A stretch of 64,000 bases of DNA from contig NZ_CP024847.1 of the NCBI RefSeq assembly GCF_002892535.1, forward strand, positions 1,612,001 through 1,676,000, read 5' to 3'. Shown in pieces: positions 23,879 through 33,123 of the stretch. How positions within the stretch are numbered: the first letter of the stretch is position 1; each line of letters opens with the position of its first letter. The position numbers were made by a program, and so were the translations under genes. This DNA comes from Aquella oligotrophica. GTDB lineage: Bacteria > Pseudomonadota > Gammaproteobacteria > Burkholderiales > UBA11063. The notes beneath the pieces were generated by a model, which saw only the letters and a program-made list of their open reading frames with translations, was not told the origin of the DNA and did not search any database.

Positions 23879-26455
23879 ATGCAAAAAATAGAGCAACTAA
23901 TTGAAGCTGCTAGTAGTAATGATTTGATGAAAATGGCAAAACTAATTGGCGACGGAGTTGATGTTAATCGAACAAATAGCCATGGAATAACACCATTGAT
24001 GCAGGCAGCAATTCGCGGCCATATCGCAGCGGTAGAAATGCTAATTCAAGCTGGCGCAAACGTAAATAAACTAAATGCGAACGGAGTAAATGCAGTTACG
24101 CTTGCACAAAATATGAATCACGACCACATTGTTTCCCGGTTGAATCATCTGACTGTACCTGTAGCTCCTGATAATAAAAAATTAAATGAAGCTCTTTTTG
24201 ATGCAGTCAGAAAAGCCCAGTTTGATGATGTCAAACAAATATTAAATCTTGGTGCAAATGTAAACCAACAAGACGAAGATGGTTGGCCACTATTAAGCAT
24301 TGCAGCACTTGGTGATAATATCGAAATTATTAATCTGCTGATTAATGCCGGGGCTAACCTAGAGCAAACAGATAATCATGGCTGGACAGCACTATTTTTT
24401 GCCAACTGGAATCGTAATCTTGCAGCAGTAAATATCCTGATTCAGTCAGGATGTAAATTAAATAGTACCGATAAGCAAGGCAAGAGTGTTTTAATCTATG
24501 CAGTTCGTGATGGAAACTATGAAATAGCCAAAGTGCTCATTGAGGCTGGAGCAGATATAGACTACAAAGACAGCTATGGCTGGAATGCACTTAACTATGC
24601 TATCAGTAATAATCATTATGAAGTCACTAGGCTTTTACTGATAAACCAGATAGAAAATAATCATAGCGACATGCACGGTAGAACACCATTGATGTATGCA
24701 GCAAGAGATAATCTTCAGGATATCCTGAAACTGCTTCTTGCTGAGATAAAACCCTCGAACTCAACCGTAGATAGCAGAGGATATTCAATTCTTCACTATG
24801 CAATACTTGGTAATAACATCAACTGCCTTGAAATGCTTGCGAATAGTGGTTTAAATCTGGAGCAAGAAGATACAAACGGCTGGACACCATTAATGACCGC
24901 AGCCAAAGATGGTTTATCTGATATTTGCACTACTCTTATCAAATATGGTGTAAATATCGAACATAAAGATAAATACGGTTGGACACCACTACTATTTGCC
25001 GCATGGAAAGGACATCTTAGCATTGTAGAACTATTGCTAAAACATGGCGCAAATATTGAACATGCCGACCGAAAAGGCTGGACTGCTCTTATCTATGCAA
25101 CGCGCGACAGCAAAACTAAAGTTGCACAACTACTTATCGACAATGGCGCAAACTTAGAGCATACTGATGGTTATGGGCATACCCCACTACTTGTCGCAGC
25201 ATGGTATAACCAGCCGCAAATGATAGATTTATTATCTTACAATGAAGCCAATCTAGAACACCGTGATAAGGCAGGACAAAATGCCCTTGATATTGCAGAA
25301 GAAAAAAACTACCACGAAGTAGTTACCCATCTTGTAAAAGCTGGCGCAAATTTCGAAGCTACAGTATTTAGCGGTGGACGAACCCTGATTTGGGCGGCAT
25401 GGAGCGGTAATAAAGAAATTGTTGAAACACTTATTAATGCTGGGGTAAATCTCGAATACACCAATAAATCATATTGGAGTGCGTTAATGTATGCCGTTCG
25501 TGATGGTAAAACAGAAATTGTAAAACTACTGGTGCAAGCCGGAGCAAATATTGATGCCTGCGATAATAATAAATGGACACCATTGATTTTTGCAATCTGG
25601 TATCAGCAGGAAGAAATTGCAGAGTTTCTCATCAAATCAGGGGCTAATATTGAGCGGGCAGATTACCAGCAACGAACCCCACTTTTTTTTGCTACGATGA
25701 TTGGCTCGGTAAACTTGGTAAAAATTCTTTTGGCTCACGGTGCCGATTATACGCACCAGGATGATGAAGGGAATACCCCACTATCAATCGCTATAACAAA
25801 GGAATACCAGCAGATAGCTGATATCCTGAAAGGAGCAAAACCGATTGCGCCAGTCGTCGTAAATAAAGTTACTCCACAAAATTTATCCAGCCTCGGATTA
25901 GCAATAGTAGATGGAACAGCAAAACAGGTAAAAGCGATTTTGGCGAATCCAGCCAGCAATGTCAATGAAGTTGATCGCAATGGAACTAGCGGATTGATGC
26001 AAGCTGCGCTATTGGGTAAATCAAATGTCGTCCGAATGCTGATTGAGAAAAATGCCAATATGGAATTAACTGACAGAAACGGTGAAACAGCGCTGATGAT
26101 CGCGGCTGAACATGGTAAATCAAATGTAGTAAGAATCTTGATTGCTGCAGGTGCTAATTTGGAACACAAAAACCATAATCAGCGAACGGCTCTAAGTATG
26201 GCAGCTTTACACGGTAAGGTAAATCTGGTAAAATTCCTATTAAGTGTTGGTGCAAATATAGAACATAAAGACATCGATGGTAGAACCCCATTACTGATGG
26301 CAGCCCGCCATGGTAAAAAAGCAGTTATTGAGGCATTACTTGAAAATAATGCCGATTACCAAGGAGCTGACAATGAAGGAAAAACAGCTCTTGATTTGGC
26401 AAGAGAATATGGGCACCAAGAGGTTATTGACGTACTTCGCCTATATATCAAATAG
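23879..26455 (+). CDS. Large ankyrin-repeat protein
   Basis: About 858 aa starting at the ATG at 23879, preceded by AAGG; an upstream in-frame ATG at 23810 lacks a clear SD. Nearly the whole protein is ankyrin repeats, roughly two dozen, of the form G-x-T-P-L-x-x-A...L-L-x-x-G-A-N-I. Many have an unusual Trp (GWTPL, GWTAL) at the second position. No signal peptide, membrane helix or effector domain is visible, so it should be a cytosolic or secreted protein-binding solenoid. It is followed 31 nt later by a lipoprotein gene. Partner unknown. Confidence 0.92.
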   Translation: MQKIEQLIEAASSNDLMKMAKLIGDGVDVNRTNSHGITPLMQAAIRGHIAAVEMLIQAGANVNKLNANGVNAVTLAQNMNHDHIVSRLNHLTVPVAPDNKKLNEALFDAVRKAQFDDVKQILNLGANVNQQDEDGWPLLSIAALGDNIEIINLLINAGANLEQTDNHGWTALFFANWNRNLAAVNILIQSGCKLNSTDKQGKSVLIYAVRDGNYEIAKVLIEAGADIDYKDSYGWNALNYAISNNHYEVTRLLLINQIENNHSDMHGRTPLMYAARDNLQDILKLLLAEIKPSNSTVDSRGYSILHYAILGNNINCLEMLANSGLNLEQEDTNGWTPLMTAAKDGLSDICTTLIKYGVNIEHKDKYGWTPLLFAAWKGHLSIVELLLKHGANIEHADRKGWTALIYATRDSKTKVAQLLIDNGANLEHTDGYGHTPLLVAAWYNQPQMIDLLSYNEANLEHRDKAGQNALDIAEEKNYHEVVTHLVKAGANFEATVFSGGRTLIWAAWSGNKEIVETLINAGVNLEYTNKSYWSALMYAVRDGKTEIVKLLVQAGANIDACDNNKWTPLIFAIWYQQEEIAEFLIKSGANIERADYQQRTPLFFATMIGSVNLVKILLAHGADYTHQDDEGNTPLSIAITKEYQQIADILKGAKPIAPVVVNKVTPQNLSSLGLAIVDGTAKQVKAILANPASNVNEVDRNGTSGLMQAALLGKSNVVRMLIEKNANMELTDRNGETALMIAAEHGKSNVVRILIAAGANLEHKNHNQRTALSMAALHGKVNLVKFLLSVGANIEHKDIDGRTPLLMAARHGKKAVIEALLENNADYQGADNEGKTALDLAREYGHQEVIDVLRLYIK

Positions 26456-26486
26456 TTAACCAAATTTTATATAAACGAGATCAAAT

Positions 26487-27029
26487 ATGAAATTCAATCA
26501 CGTATATGCCTTACTTATTTTAGTTAGTGGGATAATTGCTACTGGGTGTTCAACGACACCGAGTGCTGATAATTATGGCAAATACATGAACCAGCCGGAA
26601 GTACAAAATGGTGACGAAGGCAAAATTAATGAAAAGAAATTGAATCAACAAGCATGGAGTGAAGTAGAGATTACTAAAATGACTTCAGTACGGCGAATGG
26701 CTGATGGCAGCTACTCAAATAATCCACATGAAGGATTGATGCATGTGCGGGCTGTTCTGGTAAATGAAGGAGATCGGCCGATTCAGGGACACTGGCGGTG
26801 TAAATTTTATGACAGTAACAATCTACCATTAAATGAAGAAGAAAACAATCGCAATGCATCCCATGATGAAGGGCTTGGCTGGCATACAATGGTGGTTTAT
26901 CCAGTAAAATCGAAAAGCCAGCGTGATGATGCTAATGTAATTAAATGTATGGCACCATCCAAGCTTGCTACCAATTACCGGATTGAATTTCACGATACAT
27001 CTAATGACATTACAGAATACACCCGCTAG
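26487..27029 (+). CDS. YcfL/DUF1425-like lipoprotein
   Basis: A 180-aa lipoprotein with signal and lipobox ATGC (Cys22). The mature domain has QAWSEVEITKMTSVRRMADG and later VRAVLVNEGDRPIQGHWRCKFYD with WHTMVVYPVKSKS, the layout of the YcfL/DUF1425 family (beta-rich, periplasmic). E. coli YcfL is encoded next to LpoB, but no lpoB is seen here. Probably co-transcribed with the ankyrin gene and the next two genes. Confidence 0.72.
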   Translation: MKFNHVYALLILVSGIIATGCSTTPSADNYGKYMNQPEVQNGDEGKINEKKLNQQAWSEVEITKMTSVRRMADGSYSNNPHEGLMHVRAVLVNEGDRPIQGHWRCKFYDSNNLPLNEEENNRNASHDEGLGWHTMVVYPVKSKSQRDDANVIKCMAPSKLATNYRIEFHDTSNDITEYTR

Positions 27030-27040
27030 GAAAAACTATA

Positions 27041-27205
27041 ATGCATGCACAAGCAATTGAAACAGTGATTAATGACATTGTTAGCAATCAAGAACTGGTT
27101 ACAAAACGAGATTTAGAATTAAAACTAGAACTTATCAAGTGGATGATAGGTACAGGAATTGCGGAAGTACTTGCTATCGCCGGACTAATAAAATACATTC
27201 ATTAA
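27041..27205 (+). CDS. Small coiled-coil plus membrane-anchor protein (54 aa)
   Basis: This 54-codon gene lies between the lipoprotein (11 nt) and the sugar-phosphate transferase, whose ATG directly follows its TAA. Residues 1-30 are helical with heptad-like charge (LVTKRDLELKLELIKWM), and residues 32-52 are hydrophobic (IGTGIAEVLAIAGLIKYI). This matches the general design of DUF1640-type small membrane proteins. Function unknown; tight spacing supports it being real. Confidence 0.6.
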   Translation: MHAQAIETVINDIVSNQELVTKRDLELKLELIKWMIGTGIAEVLAIAGLIKYIH

Positions 27206-28204
27206 ATGTATATTTTTACCCTAGCTCTGATACTTTCTGCCTTCTTTTGCTGGATAATTATAAAAACCAGTAAATGGCACGCCAAATTTACATTGGATAG
27301 TCAAACTGGTGCGCAAAAATTCCATAAATCTCCCACACCACGAATTGGTGGTTTAGCAATTTTCTTATCTGCATGGTCGCTCGCGATTGCCGGACTGGTA
27401 ATGCATAAACTATGGGCAGTTTTTTTTATAAAAATTCTGGCTCCAACTTCGCTAGTTTTTCTGATTGGTTTTGCTGAAGATATTTATAAAAAGATTCCGC
27501 CCTTACATCGCCTCATTGTGGTTGCCACAGGATGTATTATTGGTATCTATTTTGTTCATGTGATTAACACAATTACCCATACAGACGTAATAATCATTGA
27601 TTATCTGCTACGCTTTGAGCCAATAAGTATCTTTTTAACAGTATTCATTATTCTCGGAGTTACTAATTCGTTCAATATTATTGATGGCTATAATGGTCTT
27701 TGTATAACTACTGCCATGTCCACCCTTCTGGCTAGTCTTTTTATCGCCTATATTGCCAATTATCACTATCTGGATAATACAATTCTGATTCTACTTGGAG
27801 CAATTATTGGCTTATCGTTTTGGAATTATCCACACGGTAAAATTTTCCTTGGTGATGGTGGAGCATATTTGCTTGGATTTATTGGCTCACTGATACTTCT
27901 TGAATTATCACAAAAAGTACCAAATTATAGCCCGTTTACTTCGCTATTGATAATGATATACCCAATTAGTGAGACACTACTCTCTATTTATAGAAAAAAA
28001 TTCCTCCGAGGCAAATCCCCTTTTCAGCCTGATCGCCTACATATGCACATGGTAATTTACTCTAGACTAATCCGCCACGATATACATAACCGAAATGCCG
28101 CGGTAGTTATAAAAATGCTCTGGTTTATTTTACCCCAGCTGGCTATCGCCCTATTATTTTATAAAAGTCAGACTATAATCATCTTTGCTATAGGGGATAT
28201 CTAA
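27206..28204 (+). CDS. WecA/WbpL-like polyprenyl-phosphate sugar-1-phosphate transferase
   Basis: A 332-aa membrane enzyme of the MraY/WecA family with about ten helices. Landmarks are QKFHKSPTPRIGGLAIF, GFAEDIYKKIPPLHR (Asp pair region), NSFNIIDGYNGLC and the catalytic FLGDGGAYLLGFIG; HMHMVIY is the C-terminal cytosolic His motif. It would load an N-acetylhexosamine-1-phosphate on undecaprenyl phosphate, the first step of a lipid-linked glycan. It lies just upstream of the pilin and glycosylation genes, so it may supply the PglL-like ligase at 31.0 kb (inference). Confidence 0.9.
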   Translation: MYIFTLALILSAFFCWIIIKTSKWHAKFTLDSQTGAQKFHKSPTPRIGGLAIFLSAWSLAIAGLVMHKLWAVFFIKILAPTSLVFLIGFAEDIYKKIPPLHRLIVVATGCIIGIYFVHVINTITHTDVIIIDYLLRFEPISIFLTVFIILGVTNSFNIIDGYNGLCITTAMSTLLASLFIAYIANYHYLDNTILILLGAIIGLSFWNYPHGKIFLGDGGAYLLGFIGSLILLELSQKVPNYSPFTSLLIMIYPISETLLSIYRKKFLRGKSPFQPDRLHMHMVIYSRLIRHDIHNRNAAVVIKMLWFILPQLAIALLFYKSQTIIIFAIGDI

Positions 28205-28458
28205 CAATCTATTTTTGGCTTTATTTCCGCATCATAAGCTTTAAAAGTCATAAAATTTTAATAAACAGCCGTTACACCAGAAGTCACCACAACCACTGAG
28301 TCAAAAAATCACAAAATTAAATATCAATTAATTCAATGCATTATAAACATAAAGAACAGATAAAGCTAAATAAACCATATAATCAATTGATTATAGAATG
28401 CTCAACTGTTAAAATTGAGTTAGAAAATATTGCATTTAATTTTTAAGGAAGAGTAATC

Positions 28459-28887
28459 GTGAAAATAAGTAATAATAATGGTTTTACTATTATTGAATTG
28501 ATGATTGCTGTTGCAATTATTGGAGTACTGGCAGCAATTGCGATTCCTGCATATCAAAATTATATTTATCGAGCAAAAACTTCTGAGGCGATTTCGTTTG
28601 CCCAAATGGCGGTAACGGCGGTTTCTGATTACTATCAAACAAATAACACCTTACCTGTAGATAATCCAGCTGCAGCTCTTAATGCTACAGGTACAAATAT
28701 AACAGGAACAAATGTTTCAGCAGTTACTGTTACCAGTGGGGTAATTGCAGTTATAACTAGCATTAGTGGACTAACAACTCAGTTTACGCTTACATTATCA
28801 CCTACACTCACTTCATCAGGAATAAATTGGCAATGCTATACCAATTCGAATAGCTATTCATATGTCCCGGCGAATTGTCGTAATTAA
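28459..28887 (+). CDS. Type IV pilin (copy 1)
   Basis: A 142-aa prepilin with a GTG start and AAGGAAGAG upstream. The short basic leader ends in NNNG, cleaved before [20 protein letters not shown], with the conserved Glu at mature position 5. A C-terminal disulfide loop is formed by Cys in INWQC and PANC; the last residues are CRN. It is close to copy 2 at 30.5 kb in protein sequence, yet the codons differ widely, so the duplication is old. No pil assembly genes are in the window. Confidence 0.93.
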   Translation: MKISNNNGFTIIELMIAVAIIGVLAAIAIPAYQNYIYRAKTSEAISFAQMAVTAVSDYYQTNNTLPVDNPAAALNATGTNITGTNVSAVTVTSGVIAVITSISGLTTQFTLTLSPTLTSSGINWQCYTNSNSYSYVPANCRN

Positions 28888-28904
28888 TTCAATGCTAAGT
28901 TTGC

Positions 28905-28930
28905 TGAGTTTCATACAAACTCAACTCTTA
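28905..28930 (+). terminator. Weak hairpin after pilin copy 1
   Basis: The 7-bp stem TGAGTTT / AAACTCA (28905-28911 with 28917-28923) has a five-base loop and lies 18 nt after the pilin stop. The following T-content is low, so termination strength is uncertain. Confidence 0.35.
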
Positions 28931-28988
28931 TGATAGTTTGTCAGTTACCCCATATAAATAGTAGATTATTATTTTTAGGGCTAGACAA

Positions 28989-29163
28989 TCAAAGCGGATT
29001 ATTTCTAACCAATTTTAATATTATAGCATAGAGATTATCATTTCGATAATTGAACCTAAACTCACTTTCTTTTAGATGTAAGTTAAATGTGCTTTTAGAA
29101 ATACCATGAAACTTTACTAACCTAGTTTTGGCAAATAACCAAAAACTCTCTATACCATTAACC
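28989..29163 (-). pseudogene. IS1595-family transposase remnant (C-terminal end)
   Basis: On the minus strand, 57 codons with a stop at 28989-28991 read VNGIESFWLFAKTRLVKFHG, then KSTFNLHLKESEFRFNYRN and LYAIILKLVRNNPL. This is the C-terminal end of ISXO2-like/IS1595 transposases (N-x-I-E-x-F-W...R-L-x-K-F-x-G...H-L-K-E-x-E-F-R-F-N). The rest of the gene is absent, cut at 29163 close to the IS4-type transposase. A possible terminal repeat (ATAGTTTGTCAGTTACCCC) lies nearby, at about 28933-28951. Confidence 0.8.
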
Positions 29164-29179
29164 ATAGTACCTTACAAAA

Positions 29180-30323
29180 TTAGCGAATCATAATGATTCT
29201 GGTTATAGCCAAACGCCTGTCAATATAGGAATTTGGCTGTAAACTCAGTATCCTAGAGAGCTGTTTGAATATAACAGCACTGTATGATAAGTAGTTATCC
29301 ACGAAGATCTTTAACAAGTCAATCCCACGATTAAATGTGCTATGCTCTTTTGCTATACGTGAATGCCCATTGTGTTTAAGCTTCTTTAGTTTAGTTGGTT
29401 TAAGGTTGTTAGCAATCTCACCTAATTTACAAGCATAACAATAAGCAATCGCCATAAATATAAATAAGCTAGTAATGCGGTGAGGTTTCATGATTCTAGT
29501 TGCTTCCAGATTAAATCCTTTGGTTTTTGACTTGGCAAACATAGCCTCGATAGTCCAACGTTTGCGATAGATATCAGCAGAGTTATGTTGAAATTTATTG
29601 GAGATAATGTAAACCTTTTCACCGTGTTGATTTTCTCTGATGGTAAGTAGAAGCCTAAAATTATAAATTCTTCGAATTTTAGATTCAGCTTTGGTTTTAT
29701 TGGGATAGTTCTGTATATTCTGGCATAGTTTTGTTATTTTAATTCTTTTATCATTATTGGTAACAACAACGGAAGATTTGGAACGAAAGATAAAGGTAAT
29801 ATTATTTTGGTTTAACCATGCAATAAACTCATGAGATGGAAACTCTCTATCAGCAAGCAGGTAATCGATAGTAATGTTTGGACAATTACGTATAAACCAT
29901 CTTATTAAATCAATTCTCTGTTGAGAATTGGAGTTACCTCCGTGATTATCAATATTTACCCAGTATAATGGAATTGAAATATCATTCCATACAGCTGATA
30001 ATACAAATAAATTATAATCCATGCAGCCATATTGCCAATTAGTTCTATCAATAACTAGTATGCAGTGTGTAATATTAAATAAAGCTAGTGTTGTTAAGGC
30101 ATAGGAAATATACGAAATTGGATTCTTATCCAGTAATCGTCTGGTGTTCTGAGCATGCGAACTACGAGCTATGGTTTGTTTAGTATCTTTAAGAGCGTTT
30201 AGATTATGCAGTGTAGGTTTGTCTTGTTTGAATAAAGCGCTAACGCAGGCAACTATGTTTTTTTACTGCTTTGTTAACGTTTGAAAGATATGGATTAATT
30301 ACTTTAGATAATTTAGTTTTCAC
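29180..30323 (-). pseudogene. IS4-family transposase, frameshifted at a 7-A run
   Basis: The DDE region is intact: CILVIDRTNWQYGC (first Asp), YLLADREFPSHEF (second Asp) and the YREK signature YRKRWTIEAMFAKSK. The open frame runs upstream to NIVACVSALFKQDKP. It then meets a stop unless the frame changes at the A7 run (plus-strand T7 at 30258-30264). Beyond that the frame continues to a GTG at 30323 (VKTKLSKVINPYLS). Full length would be about 380 aa, normal for IS4. The longest unbroken ORF is 29180-30022. No terminal repeats were identified with confidence. Confidence 0.85.
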
Positions 30324-30460
30324 AAAACAAGCAACAATGATGAAAGTAAATTGAAGCAAAATACAACACAATATTAAGCCCATACACATCAATAATATAA
30401 CTCAATTAAAGCAAATTTAAGTAGGAAGAATTATAATTATCTATCCTTTTCAGAAAATCA

Positions 30461-30480
30461 AAATGCTATAATACCTCTTA
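30461..30480 (+). promoter_or_regulatory. Extended -10 promoter for pilin copy 2
   Basis: TGCTATAAT (30464-30472) is an extended -10 element about 60 nt upstream of the pilin ATG. No clear -35 or sigma-54 -24/-12 pair (GG-N10-GC) is present, so sigma-70 transcription is inferred. Confidence 0.45.
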
Positions 30481-30533
30481 GGAATAGTGCAAATTTTAAT
30501 TAATTTTTAATTATCATTCTGAGGAAGAAAATC

Positions 30534-30968
30534 ATGAATACAAGAAAAAATACTGGTTTTACCATTATTGAACTAATGATCGCCGTTGCAATCATTGGTG
30601 TACTAGCCGCAATTGCAATCCCAGCATATCAAAACTATATCTACAGAGCTAAAGCGTCTGAAGCTATTAGCTTTGCTCAAGCTGCGCAAACGGCTGTAGC
30701 TGATTATTATCAAACCAATGGTTCTGTACCAACAACAAATCAAGCTGCTGGTTTGAATGCAACAGGTACAAACATTACTGGTACTAACGTTGCTGGTGTT
30801 ACGGTAGGGACTGGTGGAGCAATAACTGTAACCGCTAGTATATCTGGAATATCACAATTTGGTATAACGTTATCTCCAACTGCAACTTCATCCGGTATCA
30901 ATTGGGCATGTTCAGTTTCGACACCTGCAACAAATAATGCATATGTTCCAGCTAATTGCCGCAGCTAA
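30534..30968 (+). CDS. Type IV pilin (copy 2), C-terminal serine
   Basis: A 144-aa prepilin with GAGGAAG before the ATG. The leader is cleaved after MNTRKNTG, and the mature N-terminus [20 protein letters not shown] carries Glu5. Cys in INWAC and PANC form the C-terminal loop, and the protein ends CRS. A terminal Ser is the glycan acceptor in Pseudomonas/Acinetobacter pilins modified by TfpO/PilO ligases, and a ligase of this type is the next gene. This is probably the major pilin. A terminator follows the gene. Confidence 0.94.
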   Translation: MNTRKNTGFTIIELMIAVAIIGVLAAIAIPAYQNYIYRAKASEAISFAQAAQTAVADYYQTNGSVPTTNQAAGLNATGTNITGTNVAGVTVGTGGAITVTASISGISQFGITLSPTATSSGINWACSVSTPATNNAYVPANCRS

Positions 30969-30988
30969 TTAATTATAACTATACTCTC

Positions 30989-31017
30989 AAAGCCTGCAAT
31001 ACTTGCGGGCTTTCTGA
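30989..31017 (+). terminator. Rho-independent terminator after pilin copy 2
   Basis: The stem AAAGCCTGCAA / TTGCGGGCTTT (30989-30999 with 31003-31013, one G-T pair) has a short loop and is followed by CTGATTTT. Placed 20 nt after the pilin stop, it may let only partial read-through into the ligase gene, keeping pilin in excess. Confidence 0.75.
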
Positions 31018-31029
31018 TTTTAAGCAAAC

Positions 31030-32922
31030 ATGACTAAACTTTTAACCACTGCCATCCCTTTAGTTTTTTTAATATTATTTTGGATAATCCCATTTTTACC
31101 AACAGTATCATCTGGATCTGCAATCCTAATTGGATTTTTTCTCTACCGAGACTTAAATTCTATTTTCTCTGCTATCTTATTATCCATTTCATTTTTATTT
31201 CTTATTAAAAAAAAACAGTTATCTATAAACTCTTCAGGCTTGTTAATTTTTTGCTTTATTTTGCTATTATCTATACAGCTAGTATTCACTAATAATATAT
31301 ATAATAGCCTTACGTATATAGGTATATGCACTTTTATTTTAGCAATTATCCTTATATTAATAATGCATAATCTAGATAGTGCAATCAAAATTAAAACAGT
31401 TAAATATATTTCTGGAATTATTTTAGCTAACTCTTATTTACAAATAACCATAACAGCGCTACAACTTAATAAAGTTACACTATATTTGCATCATATTTTT
31501 TATAGTTATGATTTAACCCAAAGTGCTAATATTTTTTATAATTTATTAATCGGCTCAGATAGCAGGATTGTGGGAGGCATTTATCAAACTAATAATCTAG
31601 CAGAATTATTAACTTGGGGATTATTTGCAAATATTCTACTATGGCAAAAAAGAAGTAAATTGTTTACTTTTTTTCTATGGTTTAATGCATTAATTATATC
31701 CATATTTATAGCACTAACTTTTTCGCGACTGATATTTTTATTTCTTATCTTTCTATTTATCTATAGTATAATCTTATACTATAAAAAATCCTTATATTAT
31801 GCTAGAGTAGTTTTGTTACATCTAATTATACTTTGTATGACTACTTTTGTTGCAACAAAAGGTTATTTAAACTTTGCCTATTATGCTAGCCCACAGATGG
31901 CAGTTACAGAGCAAAAAAGCAGTAATAATGAATCAAGTAGTAATGCAAGTAATCGCCTGACAACAAGCATTAATAATATCTTAGTTTCTGAATCTAAGCA
32001 TCAGATCAAATTAGCCAGTGATAGTCAACGCCTGTTTATGTGGAAGCAAGGATTCCAAATGTTTCTTCACCATCCAATACTTGGTATTGGATGGTATAAT
32101 TATCCACAGTATATATTCATAAATAACAATGCATCCCTACCACAGCTAGCATTACCAAATAATAGTCATAATATTTTTATCCAATTACTGGCAACAACCG
32201 GACTTTGTGGATGCCTATTATTTCTAACGTTCGTAATCAATATCCTAAACCAAATAAGAAAACTACCACCTGAGCAGCAAATTCTTCCTGCTGGAATAAT
32301 TATCTGCTCACTAATTCATTCACAAACTGAATATCCTTTATTTTATCTGCCATTCTTTTTCTGTTTTATTTTTACATGTGGTTTGGTTGATAATACAAAT
32401 ATTAAACAGATACCTATCGGCTATTTTAAAGTAACTACTATTTTGATCAGCATTATTGTGATTTGGCAAGTATATATAGGGTATCAAAATTATTATATAC
32501 TGGCACAATTTAAAAAACCTGATAAAAGTAATAATAATCAATATAATAATATATTAAACAAATATAGCATTGGCTATAACCCTTTATGGAGTTACTACTC
32601 TGATCTGGATATGGCACAAAAGTTAAACTTTTATATTTATAATCAAAGCAATAAGCAACTATTTGATCTTAGCTACGAAACCACAAAAAAAGTTTATGCT
32701 TACACTCCATTCGCAAATTTTGGACTCAAGCTGGCAGTAATGGAACAATTAAAAGGTAATTCTGATGCAGCAAAACAATTAATATTTACCATCTATAATC
32801 ATTATCATAAGTTTGAATCTGATCTTACAAATGCACTAATTGGTTTATCAAATGGTAACCCGGAATTGCAATCTACACTTCTCAAATATACTCAAGATTG
32901 GAAAAAACTTGAAAAAGAATAA
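31030..32922 (+). CDS. PglL/TfpO-type protein O-oligosaccharyltransferase
   Basis: A 630-aa membrane protein with 10-12 helices of the Wzy/WaaL/PglL superfamily. The Wzy_C periplasmic loop is recognised by FMWKQGFQMFLHHPILGIGW and, after a gap, NNSHNIFIQLLATTGLCG with the conserved His. The C-terminal soluble domain (about 500-630) resembles the PglL C-terminal domain. It starts 61 nt after the pilin, behind a terminator. It would transfer a lipid-linked glycan to pilin or other exported proteins; an O-antigen ligase is the alternative, but pilin adjacency favours the former. Confidence 0.85.
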   Translation: MTKLLTTAIPLVFLILFWIIPFLPTVSSGSAILIGFFLYRDLNSIFSAILLSISFLFLIKKKQLSINSSGLLIFCFILLLSIQLVFTNNIYNSLTYIGICTFILAIILILIMHNLDSAIKIKTVKYISGIILANSYLQITITALQLNKVTLYLHHIFYSYDLTQSANIFYNLLIGSDSRIVGGIYQTNNLAELLTWGLFANILLWQKRSKLFTFFLWFNALIISIFIALTFSRLIFLFLIFLFIYSIILYYKKSLYYARVVLLHLIILCMTTFVATKGYLNFAYYASPQMAVTEQKSSNNESSSNASNRLTTSINNILVSESKHQIKLASDSQRLFMWKQGFQMFLHHPILGIGWYNYPQYIFINNNASLPQLALPNNSHNIFIQLLATTGLCGCLLFLTFVINILNQIRKLPPEQQILPAGIIICSLIHSQTEYPLFYLPFFFCFIFTCGLVDNTNIKQIPIGYFKVTTILISIIVIWQVYIGYQNYYILAQFKKPDKSNNNQYNNILNKYSIGYNPLWSYYSDLDMAQKLNFYIYNQSNKQLFDLSYETTKKVYAYTPFANFGLKLAVMEQLKGNSDAAKQLIFTIYNHYHKFESDLTNALIGLSNGNPELQSTLLKYTQDWKKLEKE

Positions 32923-32934
32923 ATCCAGCGAACT

Positions 32935-33062
32935 AAATTTGCCTATCTCCGCCGCAAGCAACGGAGTATTACGGCAAATTTTCTCTTCAAGCCGCCCTTC
33001 TCCACTGATAATTACTGCCTTAAAGTGGCAAGCCGCGGGGAATTAGACCCGGAGGGATTAAT
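32935..33062. repeat. GC-richer palindromic element (possible dispersed repeat)
   Basis: A perfect 9-bp inverted repeat AAATTTGCC / GGCAAATTT (32935-32943 with 32973-32981) encloses a second one, CTCCG / CGGAG. It is followed by GCAAGCCGCGGGG and GACCCGGAGGGATTAA. The stretch is far richer in G+C than its surroundings and non-coding. It looks like a REP-type or decayed mobile-element unit. It lies between the stops of the convergent ligase and PMT genes. Confidence 0.45.
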
Positions 33063-33123
33063 CGGTAAACTAATTAATCACATTCTTTTATTACAAAGGG
33101 TATATGTGTATTAAGAAGTAGCA

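Noticed and set aside
25747-26169. 140-codon minus-strand ORF inside the ankyrin gene
   Set aside because: A periodic antisense frame produced by the repeats; no SD.
23879-26455. Direct repeats suggestive of a CRISPR or satellite array
   Set aside because: The periodicity is about 99 nt, in frame and degenerate, explained fully by ankyrin repeats. No CRISPR-type short identical repeats with spacers were seen anywhere.
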